Assembly: GCA_016935695.1 (NCBI GenBank)
Contig: JAFGQL010000101.1
Coordinates: 1-49,646, forward strand
DNA: 49,646 bases
Direction of reading: 5' to 3'
Origin: Spirochaetales bacterium
GTDB lineage: Bacteria; Spirochaetota; Spirochaetia; JC444; Marispirochaetaceae
Positions 1 to 10,080 of the stretch are shown piece by piece. The position numbers and the translations under genes are program-made. The notes under the pieces are model-generated. The model saw nothing but the letters and a program-made list of their open reading frames with translations, searched no databases and was not told the origin of the DNA. Position 1 is the first letter of the stretch, and the number at the start of each line of letters is the position of its first letter.

Positions 1-597
1 AAACAGCTTTTAAAGGAGTACATCCGGCTTCTTCAATCTGTGCAGATAAGCCGTTTTCAGCGGGAGGAACAACTTCCTTTCTGGATAAACCTGTATAACG
101 CTGTCATTATCGACCTCATCCTCGACCGCTATCCGGTAAAATCCGTGGAGGACATAACCCTGGGAACCGATCGTTTCTCCTGGGGACCGTGGGACGCAGG
201 CCTGGTCACCATAGAAAATGTGACCCTTTCACTGAACGATATCCGCCACGGGATTCTTGTTTCCGTATGGAATGATCCCCGTGTCCATTACGCCCTGTGC
301 AACGGAAGCGTTTCGTCACCGGACATTCATCCTGAACCCTTCACAAGGGAAAACACCCAGGGCCTTCTCAACACCCTTGCCCGCAACTACATTAACCATA
401 TCCGCGGTTCCGAGTTCGTAAACGGCCGCCTTACCCTTTCGAGTATGTATTCATGGTACATGAACGACTTCGGCGGCACGGAATTACGCATAAAAGAACA
501 TCTTTCCGGTTATGTGTCACCGACCTATAAAGACCGGATCAAGCGCTACAACGGGACAATCGCTTACCGCTACGACTGGAACCTGAACGGCGAATAG
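1..597 (+). CDS. DUF547 domain protein, 5' truncated
   Basis: The frame is open from the first base of the window to a TAG at 595-597, so the gene begins upstream and only its last ~198 codons are seen. A GTG at 40 is in frame but lies inside the domain and is not a convincing start. The segment PFWINLYNAVIIDLILDRYP, followed by YPVKSVEDI, and the later block DPRVHYALCNGS are the hallmarks of the DUF547 family. Members are often secreted or envelope proteins of unknown function; a papain-like fold has been proposed for relatives, which I cannot test here. The N-terminus is missing, so a signal peptide cannot be judged. It ends 21 bases before the stop of the convergent GH9 gene, with only a weak GGAAC/GTTCC stem (609-631) between them. 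Confidence 0.8.
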   Translation, partial: KQLLKEYIRLLQSVQISRFQREEQLPFWINLYNAVIIDLILDRYPVKSVEDITLGTDRFSWGPWDAGLVTIENVTLSLNDIRHGILVSVWNDPRVHYALCNGSVSSPDIHPEPFTRENTQGLLNTLARNYINHIRGSEFVNGRLTLSSMYSWYMNDFGGTELRIKEHLSGYVSPTYKDRIKRYNGTIAYRYDWNLNGE

Positions 598-618
598 CTG
601 TTTGAGCTGGAACAGGCC

Positions 619-2226
619 CTATTTTTGTTCCGCTACAGGATCATAAAAGGCAGCGAGAGCGTAGACTAAGGCAGCATCCCAGTTAATGGCGGTTTCGTTG
701 GTACGGGGGTCTTCGGTAACATCGTACCAGTCCAGTTCCGTTGGATGAGGCCCTCCAACCAGATGTCCCGGCCATGGATCGCGAATGCCGTCCGCCGCCG
801 AAGGGCGGTGATGGGGATTCATGGGCGGGTTGTGGCCGTCCCCGGTAACGAATGACCGTCCGAAGGGGTTGTTTCCATAAATATATGAAAGCTGGTCCAG
901 GGCAGTTAACCGGTATATCTCATCTCCGCTGATGCGGAACGCTTCCATCAGGTTCATCGTCGTCCTGGCAATGCTGCCGTTACAGCCCCAGTAGTTCCGT
1001 TTGAGCCCGCGGCCGAAGGGATGCTGCCGGCTGTTTGCCACCAGACGGTCGGCAGCGGCAATAAGGTCCTGCTCAAGTTCTTCCTTGAGGCCGGGCGGGA
1101 GTTCCCTTTTTGAACGCAGGAGGGTATACAGTCCCAGGTTCCTGCTTAATCCCCAGTCCCAATCCACATCTACATGAAAATTTTCGTTATGGAGAGTAAA
1201 GCCTAAAAGCCGATACACCTCTTCGTCGCCGGTTGTTTCCCAGTATTCACACAGGGCCCATTCCATGTCCGTATGCCGTATACGGGCGTACCGCCCCGTC
1301 CGGAACGCACTCTGGTCTGCATTCACCGATCCCTGGACTTCCTTCAATGCATGCATTGCCTTCCCGGAAGCACTGCGGCATACATCCGCATAACCTGGGT
1401 CATAGTCCCGGAACACCCGTGAAGCCTGGGCCGTCACCGCCGCGAAACAGGCGGTCGCGTCGGTACCCCAGGGAACGAAATACCGTTTTTCGGTATCTTC
1501 GTGAGGCATGACCATGGGCGCAAAGGTTGTTCTGGTGAGTTTATGGGAGACCCGGCCGTCATCAAACTGCATTTTGAGCATCCAGTCCAGGTTGAATTTA
1601 CATTCAGCCAGATAATCCGGAAGAGTGCCCCCGGTTTCAGGGATGGGAAGCTGTAATGACGCAATACTGCCGCCGAAGTGTTCCCAGGCACTGAACATCA
1701 TTCCCATGGCAAAGCCGGCGTTCACAATGTATTTGCCGTAGTCACCGGCATCATGCCAACCGCCGCTGGCATCCTTCCGCTCACCTTTACGATTGGGATC
1801 GTAATAATCGAGATACCCGTCTTCAGTATGACAGGCTTTCTTCTCAAACACCTTCCCCCTATGCTCCAGGCGCACGGGAACCCCGCAGCGCTGGCCGTAG
1901 AAACCGAGCATGCAGAGCCTCAAGGAATCGTTGTATACCCCGTCGCCAACAGTAAACCAGGGAGACTGGATATCCAGGCCGTCAGCCTGTATCCGGTACG
2001 TGCCGGGCCCCGTCAACGGAGAAAAATCACCCCGGCGCACAGGGGCCTCCATGTCCGGATGGGACACAGGAGGGCCGAATACACCCTGGAACACTCGATT
2101 GCCCGAGGAATCACTAACCGTAAAAGAAACGCCCTCTCCTGCCATACCTACAAGAGTGGCAGTTTTTTTCTGATCGGTAACATATCCGACAGAGTTAAGA
2201 TGAATTGATGCCTCAGGTGTGCCCAT
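619..2226 (-). CDS. Intracellular glycoside hydrolase family 9 (endoglucanase/exo-glucosidase type)
   Basis: This 535-residue protein has the GH9 layout: an N-terminal Ig-like (CelD_N) domain in about residues 5-95 and an (alpha/alpha)6 barrel after it. The catalytic base and partner aspartates sit in GWHDAGDYGKY (D159, D162), the substrate-binding block is NPHHRPSAAD, and the general acid is E511 in RTNETAINWD. Members cleave beta-1,4-glucans such as cellulose or cellodextrins, and some act on glucosaminides, so exact substrate is open. The ATG at 2226 is chosen because GGAGG lies 8 bases upstream; a longer frame to 2259 lacks a ribosome site. There is no signal peptide, so it probably works in the cytoplasm on imported oligosaccharides. 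It follows the DRTGG gene on the same strand after about 100 bases. Confidence 0.92.
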   Translation of the reverse strand: MGTPEASIHLNSVGYVTDQKKTATLVGMAGEGVSFTVSDSSGNRVFQGVFGPPVSHPDMEAPVRRGDFSPLTGPGTYRIQADGLDIQSPWFTVGDGVYNDSLRLCMLGFYGQRCGVPVRLEHRGKVFEKKACHTEDGYLDYYDPNRKGERKDASGGWHDAGDYGKYIVNAGFAMGMMFSAWEHFGGSIASLQLPIPETGGTLPDYLAECKFNLDWMLKMQFDDGRVSHKLTRTTFAPMVMPHEDTEKRYFVPWGTDATACFAAVTAQASRVFRDYDPGYADVCRSASGKAMHALKEVQGSVNADQSAFRTGRYARIRHTDMEWALCEYWETTGDEEVYRLLGFTLHNENFHVDVDWDWGLSRNLGLYTLLRSKRELPPGLKEELEQDLIAAADRLVANSRQHPFGRGLKRNYWGCNGSIARTTMNLMEAFRISGDEIYRLTALDQLSYIYGNNPFGRSFVTGDGHNPPMNPHHRPSAADGIRDPWPGHLVGGPHPTELDWYDVTEDPRTNETAINWDAALVYALAAFYDPVAEQK

Positions 2227-2327
2227 GTATACAGCCTCCAATAGAACATATAGCGACAACGACCACTCTACCGGGGAATTACATCCATGGCAACGCCCGG
2301 GAAAGTGATTTTATAAAATACAGCCTG

Positions 2328-2735
2328 TCACTCGGAAAGACCGGCTTCATTCTTGCCGGTTTTCTCCTGGTCGAATGCTTCGATGGGCCGGACCCCCGCG
2401 CCGGTAAGGCCGGCTTTATAGAGTTTTCCGCTGGAAATAAACAGGGAGTTGGCCGTGGATAAAAGAATCATGTCTTTCTGAGCTGCCAGGGCGATCATTT
2501 CCCCCGAGGGCATTTTACCCCGGACAAAGACGATGACACTGATATCCATGATGTCGGCAGTACGGATGACCTGAATATTGTTGAGTCCGGTCAAAAGAAC
2601 AACATCGTCCTTCACAAAGGCCATGACATCGCTCATGAGATCGGCACCGCAGGCGCAGAACACCTCTCTTTCCAGCTTATCATGCCCGTATATAACCCGG
2701 GCGTCGAGGATCGACACCACTTCGGCGATTTTCAT
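2328..2735 (-). CDS. DRTGG-domain protein
   Basis: A 135-residue soluble protein. Residues 1-110 match the stand-alone DRTGG domain family (MKIAEVVSILDARV, then CACGADLMSDVMAFVKDD and LLTGLNNIQVIRTADIMDI). DRTGG domains also occur next to CBS domains and in HPr-kinase-like and phosphotransacetylase proteins; the short stand-alone forms are frequent in Clostridia and spirochaetes, and their ligand is unknown to me. The last ~20 residues are polar and probably disordered. The ATG at 2735 lies 6 bases after the glnS stop, so the two genes are almost certainly co-transcribed. The conserved pair of cysteines (C28, C30) in the CACG motif is worth noting, since it could be redox-active. Confidence 0.8.
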   Translation of the reverse strand: MKIAEVVSILDARVIYGHDKLEREVFCACGADLMSDVMAFVKDDVVLLTGLNNIQVIRTADIMDISVIVFVRGKMPSGEMIALAAQKDMILLSTANSLFISSGKLYKAGLTGAGVRPIEAFDQEKTGKNEAGLSE

Positions 2736-2741
2736 GCTCGT

Positions 2742-4421
2742 TCAATCCTGTTTCTGGACCTTAGCCCAGGTATCTTTGAGGCCGACAGTACGGTTAAACA
2801 CCGGTTTCTCGGGACTGGAGTCGAGATCCACGGAGTAATATCCCAGCCTTAGAAACTGGAACACCCCTTCAATGGTACCGTTCACCTCGCCCCGCGCACC
2901 CTCGGAAAGGGCGGGCTCAACCTTGCACCCGGTTACCACCGACAGACTATCGGGGTTCAATATCTCTTCAAACTCGCCTTCATGCTCCCAGGGTTTCTCT
3001 ACAGAGAAAAGCTGGCCGTAATTTCGCACTTCGGCGTCTACACAATGCCGCGCGCTGACCCAGTGGCTGGTACCCTTCACTTTCCGCCCGTCATCAGTCC
3101 AGCCTCCCCGGGAAGCAGGATCGTAGGTGCAGATAACTTCGGTTACCTCACCCTGATCGTTGGTCCGGTAATCAGTGCAGGTGACGTAATAGGCGTGTTT
3201 CAGCCGGATTTCCTTTCCGGGCCCAAGGCGGAAAAACTTTTTTGGAGGATCGATCATGAAGTCTTCCCGTTCAATGTACAGTTCACGGCAGAAGGGAATT
3301 TTCCGGTTTCCGGAATCGGGGTTCTCCGGGTTGTTTTCTCCTTCGAACCATTCTTCCTTGTCCTCAGGATAATTTTCAATAATCACTTTGAGGGGATCAA
3401 GGACTGCCATGCGCCGGGTAGCCCGGGCATTCAAGTCTTCTCTCAGGCAGAACTCCAGAAGGGCGTAATCCACAACACTGTGGGTCTTGGATATACCGAT
3501 TGTTTCTACAAAACGGCGTATGGCCTCGGGAGTGAACCCGCGCCGGCGTAATCCCCTTATAGTGGGCACCCGGGGATCGTCCCAGCCGCTGATGAGGCCC
3601 TTTTCCATGAGGACCCGGTAAAACCGTTTACTTAAAAGAGTGTAACTTACATACAGACGGGCGAACTCAATCTGCCGGGGTCGGTGTACCGGCAGCTGGG
3701 CCAGGAACCAGTCATACAGGGGCCGGTGATCCTCAAACTCGAGGGAACACAGTGAATGAGTCACTCCTTCGGCGCTGTCCTCAAGGCCATGGGCCCAGTC
3801 ATACATGGGGTAGATGCACCACTTGTCACCCTGCCGGTAATGTGAGGCGTGCTGTATCCGGTACATCACCGGGTCGCGCATATTAATATTGCCCGAGGCC
3901 ATGTCAATCTTGGCCCGCAGGACCTTTGTTCCGTCGGGAAATTCCCCGTTTTTCATCCGTTCAAAAAGATCCAGGTTTTCTGCTGCAGGACGGTCCCTGT
4001 AGGGACTGTTTTTTCCGGCTTGGGTGAGGGTTCCGCGGTACTCCCGGATCTCTTCGGCACTCAAGTCATCCACATAGGCAAGTCCTTTTTGAATGAGCTC
4101 AACCGCATGACGATACATGTCGTCGAATACATCAGACGCATAGGTAAGGTGTTTCCAGCGGTACCCCATCCAGGCAACATCTTCCTGAATGGCATCGATG
4201 AATTCCTGTTCTTCCTTGAGGGGATTGGTATCGTCCATCCGCAGGTTGCAGTAGCCGCCGTAGCGCTCGGCTGTCACAAAATCCACATAAATGGCCTTCG
4301 CGTGGCCGATATGGAGATATGCGTTCGGTTCGGGAGGAAACCGGGTAACAACCTTCCCGCCGTTCTTTCCGGCTTTGAGGTCTTCATCGATGAAATCCCA
4401 GATAAAATTGCTTTTTTCCAT
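2742..4421 (-). CDS. glnS: Glutaminyl-tRNA synthetase
   Basis: GlnRS charges tRNA-Gln with glutamine in the cytoplasm using ATP. The 559-residue length is that of a bacterial GlnRS. The class I signature HIGH is at residues 37-40 after [10 protein letters not shown], and the KMSKS-type loop is LLSKR at 262-266. The C-terminal half contains the two beta-barrel anticodon-binding domains (blocks around RLKHAYYV and [10 protein letters not shown]). The start ATG at 4421 has GGGAG 5 bases upstream. A direct GlnRS means this organism need not make Gln-tRNA by the GatCAB transamidation route, although both can coexist. The DRTGG gene follows with a 6-base gap. Confidence 0.97.
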   Translation of the reverse strand: MEKSNFIWDFIDEDLKAGKNGGKVVTRFPPEPNAYLHIGHAKAIYVDFVTAERYGGYCNLRMDDTNPLKEEQEFIDAIQEDVAWMGYRWKHLTYASDVFDDMYRHAVELIQKGLAYVDDLSAEEIREYRGTLTQAGKNSPYRDRPAAENLDLFERMKNGEFPDGTKVLRAKIDMASGNINMRDPVMYRIQHASHYRQGDKWCIYPMYDWAHGLEDSAEGVTHSLCSLEFEDHRPLYDWFLAQLPVHRPRQIEFARLYVSYTLLSKRFYRVLMEKGLISGWDDPRVPTIRGLRRRGFTPEAIRRFVETIGISKTHSVVDYALLEFCLREDLNARATRRMAVLDPLKVIIENYPEDKEEWFEGENNPENPDSGNRKIPFCRELYIEREDFMIDPPKKFFRLGPGKEIRLKHAYYVTCTDYRTNDQGEVTEVICTYDPASRGGWTDDGRKVKGTSHWVSARHCVDAEVRNYGQLFSVEKPWEHEGEFEEILNPDSLSVVTGCKVEPALSEGARGEVNGTIEGVFQFLRLGYYSVDLDSSPEKPVFNRTVGLKDTWAKVQKQD

Positions 4422-4470
4422 GTAAACTCCCGGCCTTCTTTATATTTCCCGTTTACCGTCGGGCGTATGA

Positions 4471-4502
4471 AAAAAAAATCCCGCTCATGGCAAGCGGGAT
4501 TT
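4471..4502 (-). terminator. Intrinsic terminator after the GH43 gene
   Basis: A perfect 10-bp stem (AAATCCCGCT at 4476-4485 pairs with AGCGGGATTT at 4493-4502, loop of 7) is followed on the minus strand by a run of eight T (A run at 4471-4478 on the plus strand). It lies between the GH43 gene and glnS, so it should end GH43 transcripts and insulate glnS. Confidence 0.85.
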
Positions 4503-4609
4503 CTTATGTGTGGCAGCACCACCGCGCAACAACCCCGGTATTCACCTTTGAGACTGCTGGCGTTGCTGGTATCGGCAATAATTCATTACCGCCATTATTC
4601 GGTTATGAC

Positions 4610-4665
4610 GATCCTTTGTCAATACGGAGACACCTGGATACCTGCAGGTGTTCAACTCAAGGATC
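4610..4665. repeat. Nested inverted repeat at the GH43 stop codon
   Basis: An outer arm GATCCTT (4610-4616) pairs with AAGGATC (4659-4665), and an inner CACCTG (4631-4636) pairs with CAGGTG (4645-4650). The right outer arm overlaps the GH43 stop codon region. There is no T-run next to it; it may protect the mRNA 3' end or be chance. Confidence 0.4.
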
Positions 4666-5616
4666 GATGGTATTGATGGTACCGTCTGCGTTATACGTAA
4701 TTTCCGCCATTTTAACCGAGCGCTTGTGGTTTATACCGCCCGACATGGACGCATCGTGGTAAAAGAGATACCACCTGCCCTTGTATTCGACAATGGAATG
4801 ATGGGTGGTCCATCCCTGAGGGGGAGTAAGGATTGTTCCCCGGTGGGTGAACGGTCCGTATGGGCTTTCCGATGTAGCATACGCAATAAGGTGGGTCGTA
4901 CCTGTGGAATAGGAAAAGTAATACAGGCCGTTGTACTTATGCATCCACGGCCCTTCAAAAAAACGGCGTTCTTCATCCTGGGCGCTTACCGGCTTGCCGT
5001 CTGGGCCAAGGATAACCGCGTCTTTGAGTTCTTCCCCAAATTCAAGCATATCATCGGTCAGTTTCGCCATCTTGCAGGAAAGGGCCGGCTGGGAGCCTTC
5101 GGGAAGGGGAGCATCGGGATCAAAGCTTCCGTTTACCCAGTTCTGCAGCTGACCGCCCCAGATTCCGCCAAAATATATGTACGCCTGCCCGTCATCATCC
5201 ACAAAAACAGCCGGGTCTATGGAGTAGCTGCCTTTCATCGGCCGGGGCTGAGGGGAAAAGGGTCCGGCAGGAGAATCTCCTGTTGCGACACCGATGCGGA
5301 AAATTTCATCCTTGTCCTTGGCCGGAAAATAAAAATAATACTTTCCGTTCTTCTTCGCGGCATCGGGCGCCCACATTTTTGCGGCGGCCCAGGGGACATC
5401 CTTTACATGAAGGACACAGCCGTGATCGGTTACCGGGCCAAACGCTTCTTCCATGGAAAAAACATGGTAGTCGACCATCTGATACTCGTCGCCCTCGTCG
5501 GTAGCCTGGGCATCGATATCGCGGTCATGGGATGGGTACACATATATACGGTCGTCAAACACATGGGCAGACGGGTCCGCAGTAAAAAGATGGGTAATAA
5601 TGGGTTTCGTGCTCAT
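4657..5616 (-). CDS. Glycoside hydrolase family 43
   Basis: This 319-residue protein is a five-bladed beta-propeller hydrolase of family 43, which removes arabinose or xylose units (arabinofuranosidase, beta-xylosidase, arabinanase). The three expected acidic residues are visible: D14 in FTADPSAHVF (general base), D134 in SIDPAVFVDDDG (pKa modulator) and E221 in FFEGPWMHKYNG (general acid). WMHK following the acid and the HHSI motif near the C-terminus suit the arabinan/xylan-acting subgroup with short substrates. The ATG at 5616 is chosen for its GGAGG 8 bases upstream. No signal peptide is present, so it acts in the cytoplasm. It ends at its own terminator and stands alone as a transcription unit. 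Exact substrate cannot be told from sequence alone. Confidence 0.93.
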   Translation of the reverse strand: MSTKPIITHLFTADPSAHVFDDRIYVYPSHDRDIDAQATDEGDEYQMVDYHVFSMEEAFGPVTDHGCVLHVKDVPWAAAKMWAPDAAKKNGKYYFYFPAKDKDEIFRIGVATGDSPAGPFSPQPRPMKGSYSIDPAVFVDDDGQAYIYFGGIWGGQLQNWVNGSFDPDAPLPEGSQPALSCKMAKLTDDMLEFGEELKDAVILGPDGKPVSAQDEERRFFEGPWMHKYNGLYYFSYSTGTTHLIAYATSESPYGPFTHRGTILTPPQGWTTHHSIVEYKGRWYLFYHDASMSGGINHKRSVKMAEITYNADGTINTIDP

Positions 5617-5707
5617 TTCTTCGCCTCCAATATATAAAGAACATGATAGCAATCCTCAGATAGAATACCGGGAGACACTATCATTTTTATTGTAATTCTT
5701 CAACTTT

Positions 5708-5713
5708 ATTATA
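5708..5713 (-). promoter_or_regulatory. Candidate -10 box for the GH43 gene
   Basis: The minus strand carries a perfect TATAAT within a strongly AT-rich 160-base gap between the GNAT gene and GH43. No good -35 hexamer sits 16-18 bases upstream, so activator dependence is possible. An imperfect ATAGG-N8-CCTAT dyad lies further upstream near 5750-5769. Confidence 0.35.
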
Positions 5714-5779
5714 CAATAGGGGGATCATACTAATCATTGGCTCAAGGTGCCATAGGTTGTTCTGCCTATAAAGCCTCTC

Positions 5780-6724
5780 CTACCCGCCGCGGTTATCCCG
5801 GCCCCAGGCATCCATATCCAGGGTGTAGCCGGCGCTTTCCTGAATGAACCCGCATTCCTCGAATACACGGCCGAAACCCAGCGAGCCTCCCCACAGCCGC
5901 ACCGTCATCCTCCGGGAGCCCCTCCGGTAACAATCCTTCATGAATGTATTTACCATTGTTCTTGCAATGCCGAGGCCGCGGAATTCAGGACGTACATACA
6001 GCTGTATCACCCAGGTGACGGTTGGTCCGCCGGGCCTGTTTTCGCGGTGAACAGACCACAACATGCCGGCGCATTCACCTTCGGGGGTTTCGCTCACCAT
6101 AAATGACCATTCTTCCCTGGGAGCAGGCACAGAAAGCACGCGCTCACGGTACCGGGCCTCCACATAATCGGCGTGAAAATCCGCCATGGCCTCTTCAAAG
6201 CCCGCCCTGTCCATCTCCAGATACCCGTCTACGGCAGAAGGGTCCGTGTCTGCACGAAGAATGAAATCACTTAAAACCAGCTCATCGGTTTCTTCCGGTT
6301 CGGGACCTATCTTTTCTATTCCCCAGATTTCACACAGACTGTTGTACCACTCGATGACCACATTTTTCATCTCGCGGTCTTTAAAAGCGTACCAGAGACG
6401 CTGAATATCTTCCCGCTGCCGGAGAACATCCTTAAAGCTGCGGAAAACACCGTGGCCTGAGTTCAGGGCCTCTTTCAGCTGCTCCCGGTATACAGGATTC
6501 CGCAGACCGGCAACGAATTTCTCCATAAGAAGAAACCCGTCGGAAGGCTCCCAGGAAGGCAAATCGTAATATCGTCCGTCATTCTGCGCCGCAAGCTCTT
6601 CCGAATCGTCGTCCGGGGATACGACGACCCCATCTTTCGCGTCAAACACGAAATACTCGTTTTGATTTTCCATGGCGAAGATAATCTGATCGCTGATCTC
6701 CGGATTCAATGAAAATTTAACCAT
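5780..6724 (-). CDS. UPF0158 domain fused to a GNAT acetyltransferase
   Basis: A 314-residue protein with two parts. Residues 1-135 resemble the UPF0158 family (ISDQIIFAMENQ, then GVFRSFKDVLRQ and LWYAFKDREMKNVVIEW), whose function is unknown. Residues 150-310 form a GNAT fold, with the acetyl-CoA pyrophosphate loop in LYVRPEFRGLGIARTMV and a C-terminal NxxFxxxGF-like block (FEECGFIQESAGY). An amine acetyltransferase is likely; the substrate cannot be named. The gene starts 23 bases after the proS stop and is probably its operon partner; AAGG lies rather far (about 12 bases) from the ATG. The fusion suggests that the UPF0158 part recruits or recognises the substrate. Confidence 0.8.
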   Translation of the reverse strand: MVKFSLNPEISDQIIFAMENQNEYFVFDAKDGVVVSPDDDSEELAAQNDGRYYDLPSWEPSDGFLLMEKFVAGLRNPVYREQLKEALNSGHGVFRSFKDVLRQREDIQRLWYAFKDREMKNVVIEWYNSLCEIWGIEKIGPEPEETDELVLSDFILRADTDPSAVDGYLEMDRAGFEEAMADFHADYVEARYRERVLSVPAPREEWSFMVSETPEGECAGMLWSVHRENRPGGPTVTWVIQLYVRPEFRGLGIARTMVNTFMKDCYRRGSRRMTVRLWGGSLGFGRVFEECGFIQESAGYTLDMDAWGRDNRGG

Positions 6725-6747
6725 ATCAATAATGTGCCTTAACGAAA

Positions 6748-8421
6748 TTAAAGATTTTCCGCCACCTCGACGGCTTTCTCAAGGGTAACCTGCCACTTGG
6801 CGCCGGTTTTTCTGTCAAAGAATTCAACTTCTCCCCTGGCAAGATGTTTTGAGCTCAGGATAATGCGGAAAGGTATTCCTGTCAGATCGGCATCCCTGAA
6901 TTTGCGGCCGACAGATTCTATTCTGTCATCCAGAAGTACTTTGTCTCTTCCAAGTTTATCATACAGCTCAAATATTTTTTGCTTTACGGCGAGTTTCTTG
7001 CCGATACCCATAAGGAAAAACTTGAACGGCGCGATGTCCTTGGGCCATACAAGACCCCGTTCATCCATGTGGCTTTCAGCAACAGCCACCAGAAGTCTGC
7101 CCATTCCAATTCCGTACGAGCCCATCGACGGATAACAGCTTTCACCGCGTTCACTCATGAACGACAGCCCGAGAGCCCGGGTATAAAAATCTCCCAGTTT
7201 GAATATATTCCCCAGTTCCAGAGTCCGGATCTCCTCGAGGGGTGTTCCGCACTGAAGACAGAGGTGAGAACCGTTCACCTGAACAATATCTCCCACATAG
7301 GCAGACTCAAAGTCTCTGCCGTAATTGACATTAATACTGTGCTTGCCCGGTTCGCCCGACGCCATTACCAGATTGTTCGAGTTGGCCACTGTATCATCGA
7401 TCACTACCATGAAATCAGAAGGGACCTGCAGTGGCGACGCGTAATCGGGGTTCACTCCGCGAAGTTCCAGTTCCGCAAAACTAGCGAAATCAAGAACCGG
7501 TGTGCCTACCAGAGAAGACAGCTTCTCCCTGCTTACCGAGTAATCACCGCGGACCACCGCCATGACAAACCCCTTGGCTGAGCGGAAAATCATGGCCTTG
7601 ACCAGCCGTGACCGGGGCACATTCAGAAAAGCCGACAGTCTTTCCATGGTTGTACAGGACTCTGTACGGATTGTTTCCATGGGGAGGAGGGTCTCGGGGT
7701 GCTCTTCCTTGATGGCTGTCGCCACTTCCTGATTCGCACAGTATCCGCAGGTCCTGCAGGTAAGGACCGTATCATTGCCGATTTGTGAGGGAAGATGGAA
7801 CTCGTAGGCCCGTTCCCCCCCCATGAATCCCACCCCGGACTCGGAGGTGATCACCGGAAGGCCCAGACGCCTGAAGATATTTTCGTAGCAGGAAAACATT
7901 TTTGGGAAAAAATTGTTCAGATCAGAAGGGGAACGGTGAAAGGAATAGGCGTCGTTCATGACAAATTCCTTGGCCTTCACAGGACCGATCCGCACTTTTT
8001 CCTCGTCCCTGAACTTCGTCTGGAACTGGTACAGCAACACCGGCAGATCCCGGTAGGAATTCAGGCCGATGCGGACCAGTTCAACCATTGCTTCTTCGTG
8101 ACTGGGAGACAGAACCAGTTCCTTCCCCGTACGGTCGCGGAACCGGATGAGGGAACGATGAAGGAGCCCCGCACGGCCGCCGCGTTTCCACAGCTCGTAA
8201 GGATTAACCAGGGGAACCATCACCTCCTGGCCGTTCAACTTCAAAAGCTCATCACGGATGACCGTTTCCATTTTTTTATTCACCATCATTCCCAGAGGAA
8301 GAAGGGAGTACAATCCCTGACTGAGCTGGCGCACGTAGCCGGCCCGGAGAAGAAGCTGATAACTTCTGACTCCCTGAGGAGCCTCTTTCAATGTTTTGCC
8401 AAACAGCTGGGAATACAGCAT
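6748..8421 (-). CDS. proS: Prolyl-tRNA synthetase, bacterial type with editing insertion
   Basis: ProRS charges tRNA-Pro. The 557-residue protein has the class II core (motif 2 region TKFRDEEKVRIGPVKAKEF; motif 3 SYGIGMGRLLVAVAE), a YbaK-like INS editing domain between them (about residues 220-390) and a C-terminal anticodon domain. The frame is open to an ATG at 8523, but the family N-terminus (MLYSQLFGKTLKEAP) begins at the ATG at 8421, and a promoter (TTGTCT-17-TACAAT, 8429-8457) ends just 7 bases before it. There is no Shine-Dalgarno, so the message appears leaderless. The downstream GNAT fusion gene is probably co-transcribed. Confidence 0.96.
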   Translation of the reverse strand: MLYSQLFGKTLKEAPQGVRSYQLLLRAGYVRQLSQGLYSLLPLGMMVNKKMETVIRDELLKLNGQEVMVPLVNPYELWKRGGRAGLLHRSLIRFRDRTGKELVLSPSHEEAMVELVRIGLNSYRDLPVLLYQFQTKFRDEEKVRIGPVKAKEFVMNDAYSFHRSPSDLNNFFPKMFSCYENIFRRLGLPVITSESGVGFMGGERAYEFHLPSQIGNDTVLTCRTCGYCANQEVATAIKEEHPETLLPMETIRTESCTTMERLSAFLNVPRSRLVKAMIFRSAKGFVMAVVRGDYSVSREKLSSLVGTPVLDFASFAELELRGVNPDYASPLQVPSDFMVVIDDTVANSNNLVMASGEPGKHSINVNYGRDFESAYVGDIVQVNGSHLCLQCGTPLEEIRTLELGNIFKLGDFYTRALGLSFMSERGESCYPSMGSYGIGMGRLLVAVAESHMDERGLVWPKDIAPFKFFLMGIGKKLAVKQKIFELYDKLGRDKVLLDDRIESVGRKFRDADLTGIPFRIILSSKHLARGEVEFFDRKTGAKWQVTLEKAVEVAENL

Positions 8422-8428
8422 GGATAAT

Positions 8429-8457
8429 ATTGTATGGGATAGCACATAAAAAGACAA
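8429..8457 (-). promoter_or_regulatory. proS promoter, apparently leaderless
   Basis: On the minus strand TTGTCT (8452-8457), a 17-base spacer and TACAAT (8429-8434) form a good sigma-70-type promoter. The -10 box ends 7 bases before the proS ATG, placing transcription start at or one base before the start codon. Confidence 0.7.
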
Positions 8458-8607
8458 CCATGGATAAAATTCTCCAACCACAAAGACAAGCCCAAGGGCA
8501 CAAAGGTTCCTGAAAGTGTACATATTCCTTTGAGAACTTCAGAAGTCAACTTTGTGGTAAAAATCGTGTTATTCCCATATATACCCGGTTTGAAAAGACC
8601 ATAACTC

Positions 8608-8635
8608 TTGACCTATTGTCTTTTATAAGCATAAT
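8608..8635 (+). promoter_or_regulatory. Enolase promoter
   Basis: TTGACC (8608-8613), 16 bases, CATAAT (8630-8635), followed by a roughly 50-base leader to the enolase ATG. Close to the housekeeping consensus, fitting a highly expressed gene. Confidence 0.7.
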
Positions 8636-8677
8636 TTAGGGCGTTATAAGGAACATTTATCCTAATAAATCCAATGA

Positions 8678-9988
<1,311 letters not shown>

Positions 9989-10010
9989 GGAATACGACCC
10001 TTCTCGCGCA

Positions 10011-10046
10011 AAACCCCGGCAATATTAACAGCCGGGGTTTTTTTTC
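10011..10046 (+). terminator. Enolase terminator
   Basis: AACCCCGGC and GCCGGGGTT pair across a 10-base AT-rich loop and are followed by eight T, a strong intrinsic terminator. The minus strand has only four T after the stem, so it may also partly stop leftward transcripts from the acylphosphatase operon. Confidence 0.9.
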
Positions 10047-10080
10047 TTCGCGATAGAATCAGGGTGGCAGGAAATAAAAA

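Noticed and set aside
1678-2208. 176-codon open frame on the plus strand opposite the GH9 gene
   Set aside because: Mirror frame of a well-identified gene, without domain or ribosome site.
3849-4676. 275-codon plus-strand frame across the glnS start
   Set aside because: It runs opposite glnS and through a terminator; composition is that of a shadow frame.
4648-5637. 329-codon plus-strand frame opposite GH43
   Set aside because: Shadow of GH43; no family resemblance.
8422-8523. Extended N-terminus of ProRS from the ATG at 8523
   Set aside because: It lacks a usable ribosome site, does not resemble ProRS, and a promoter lies between it and the family start at 8421.
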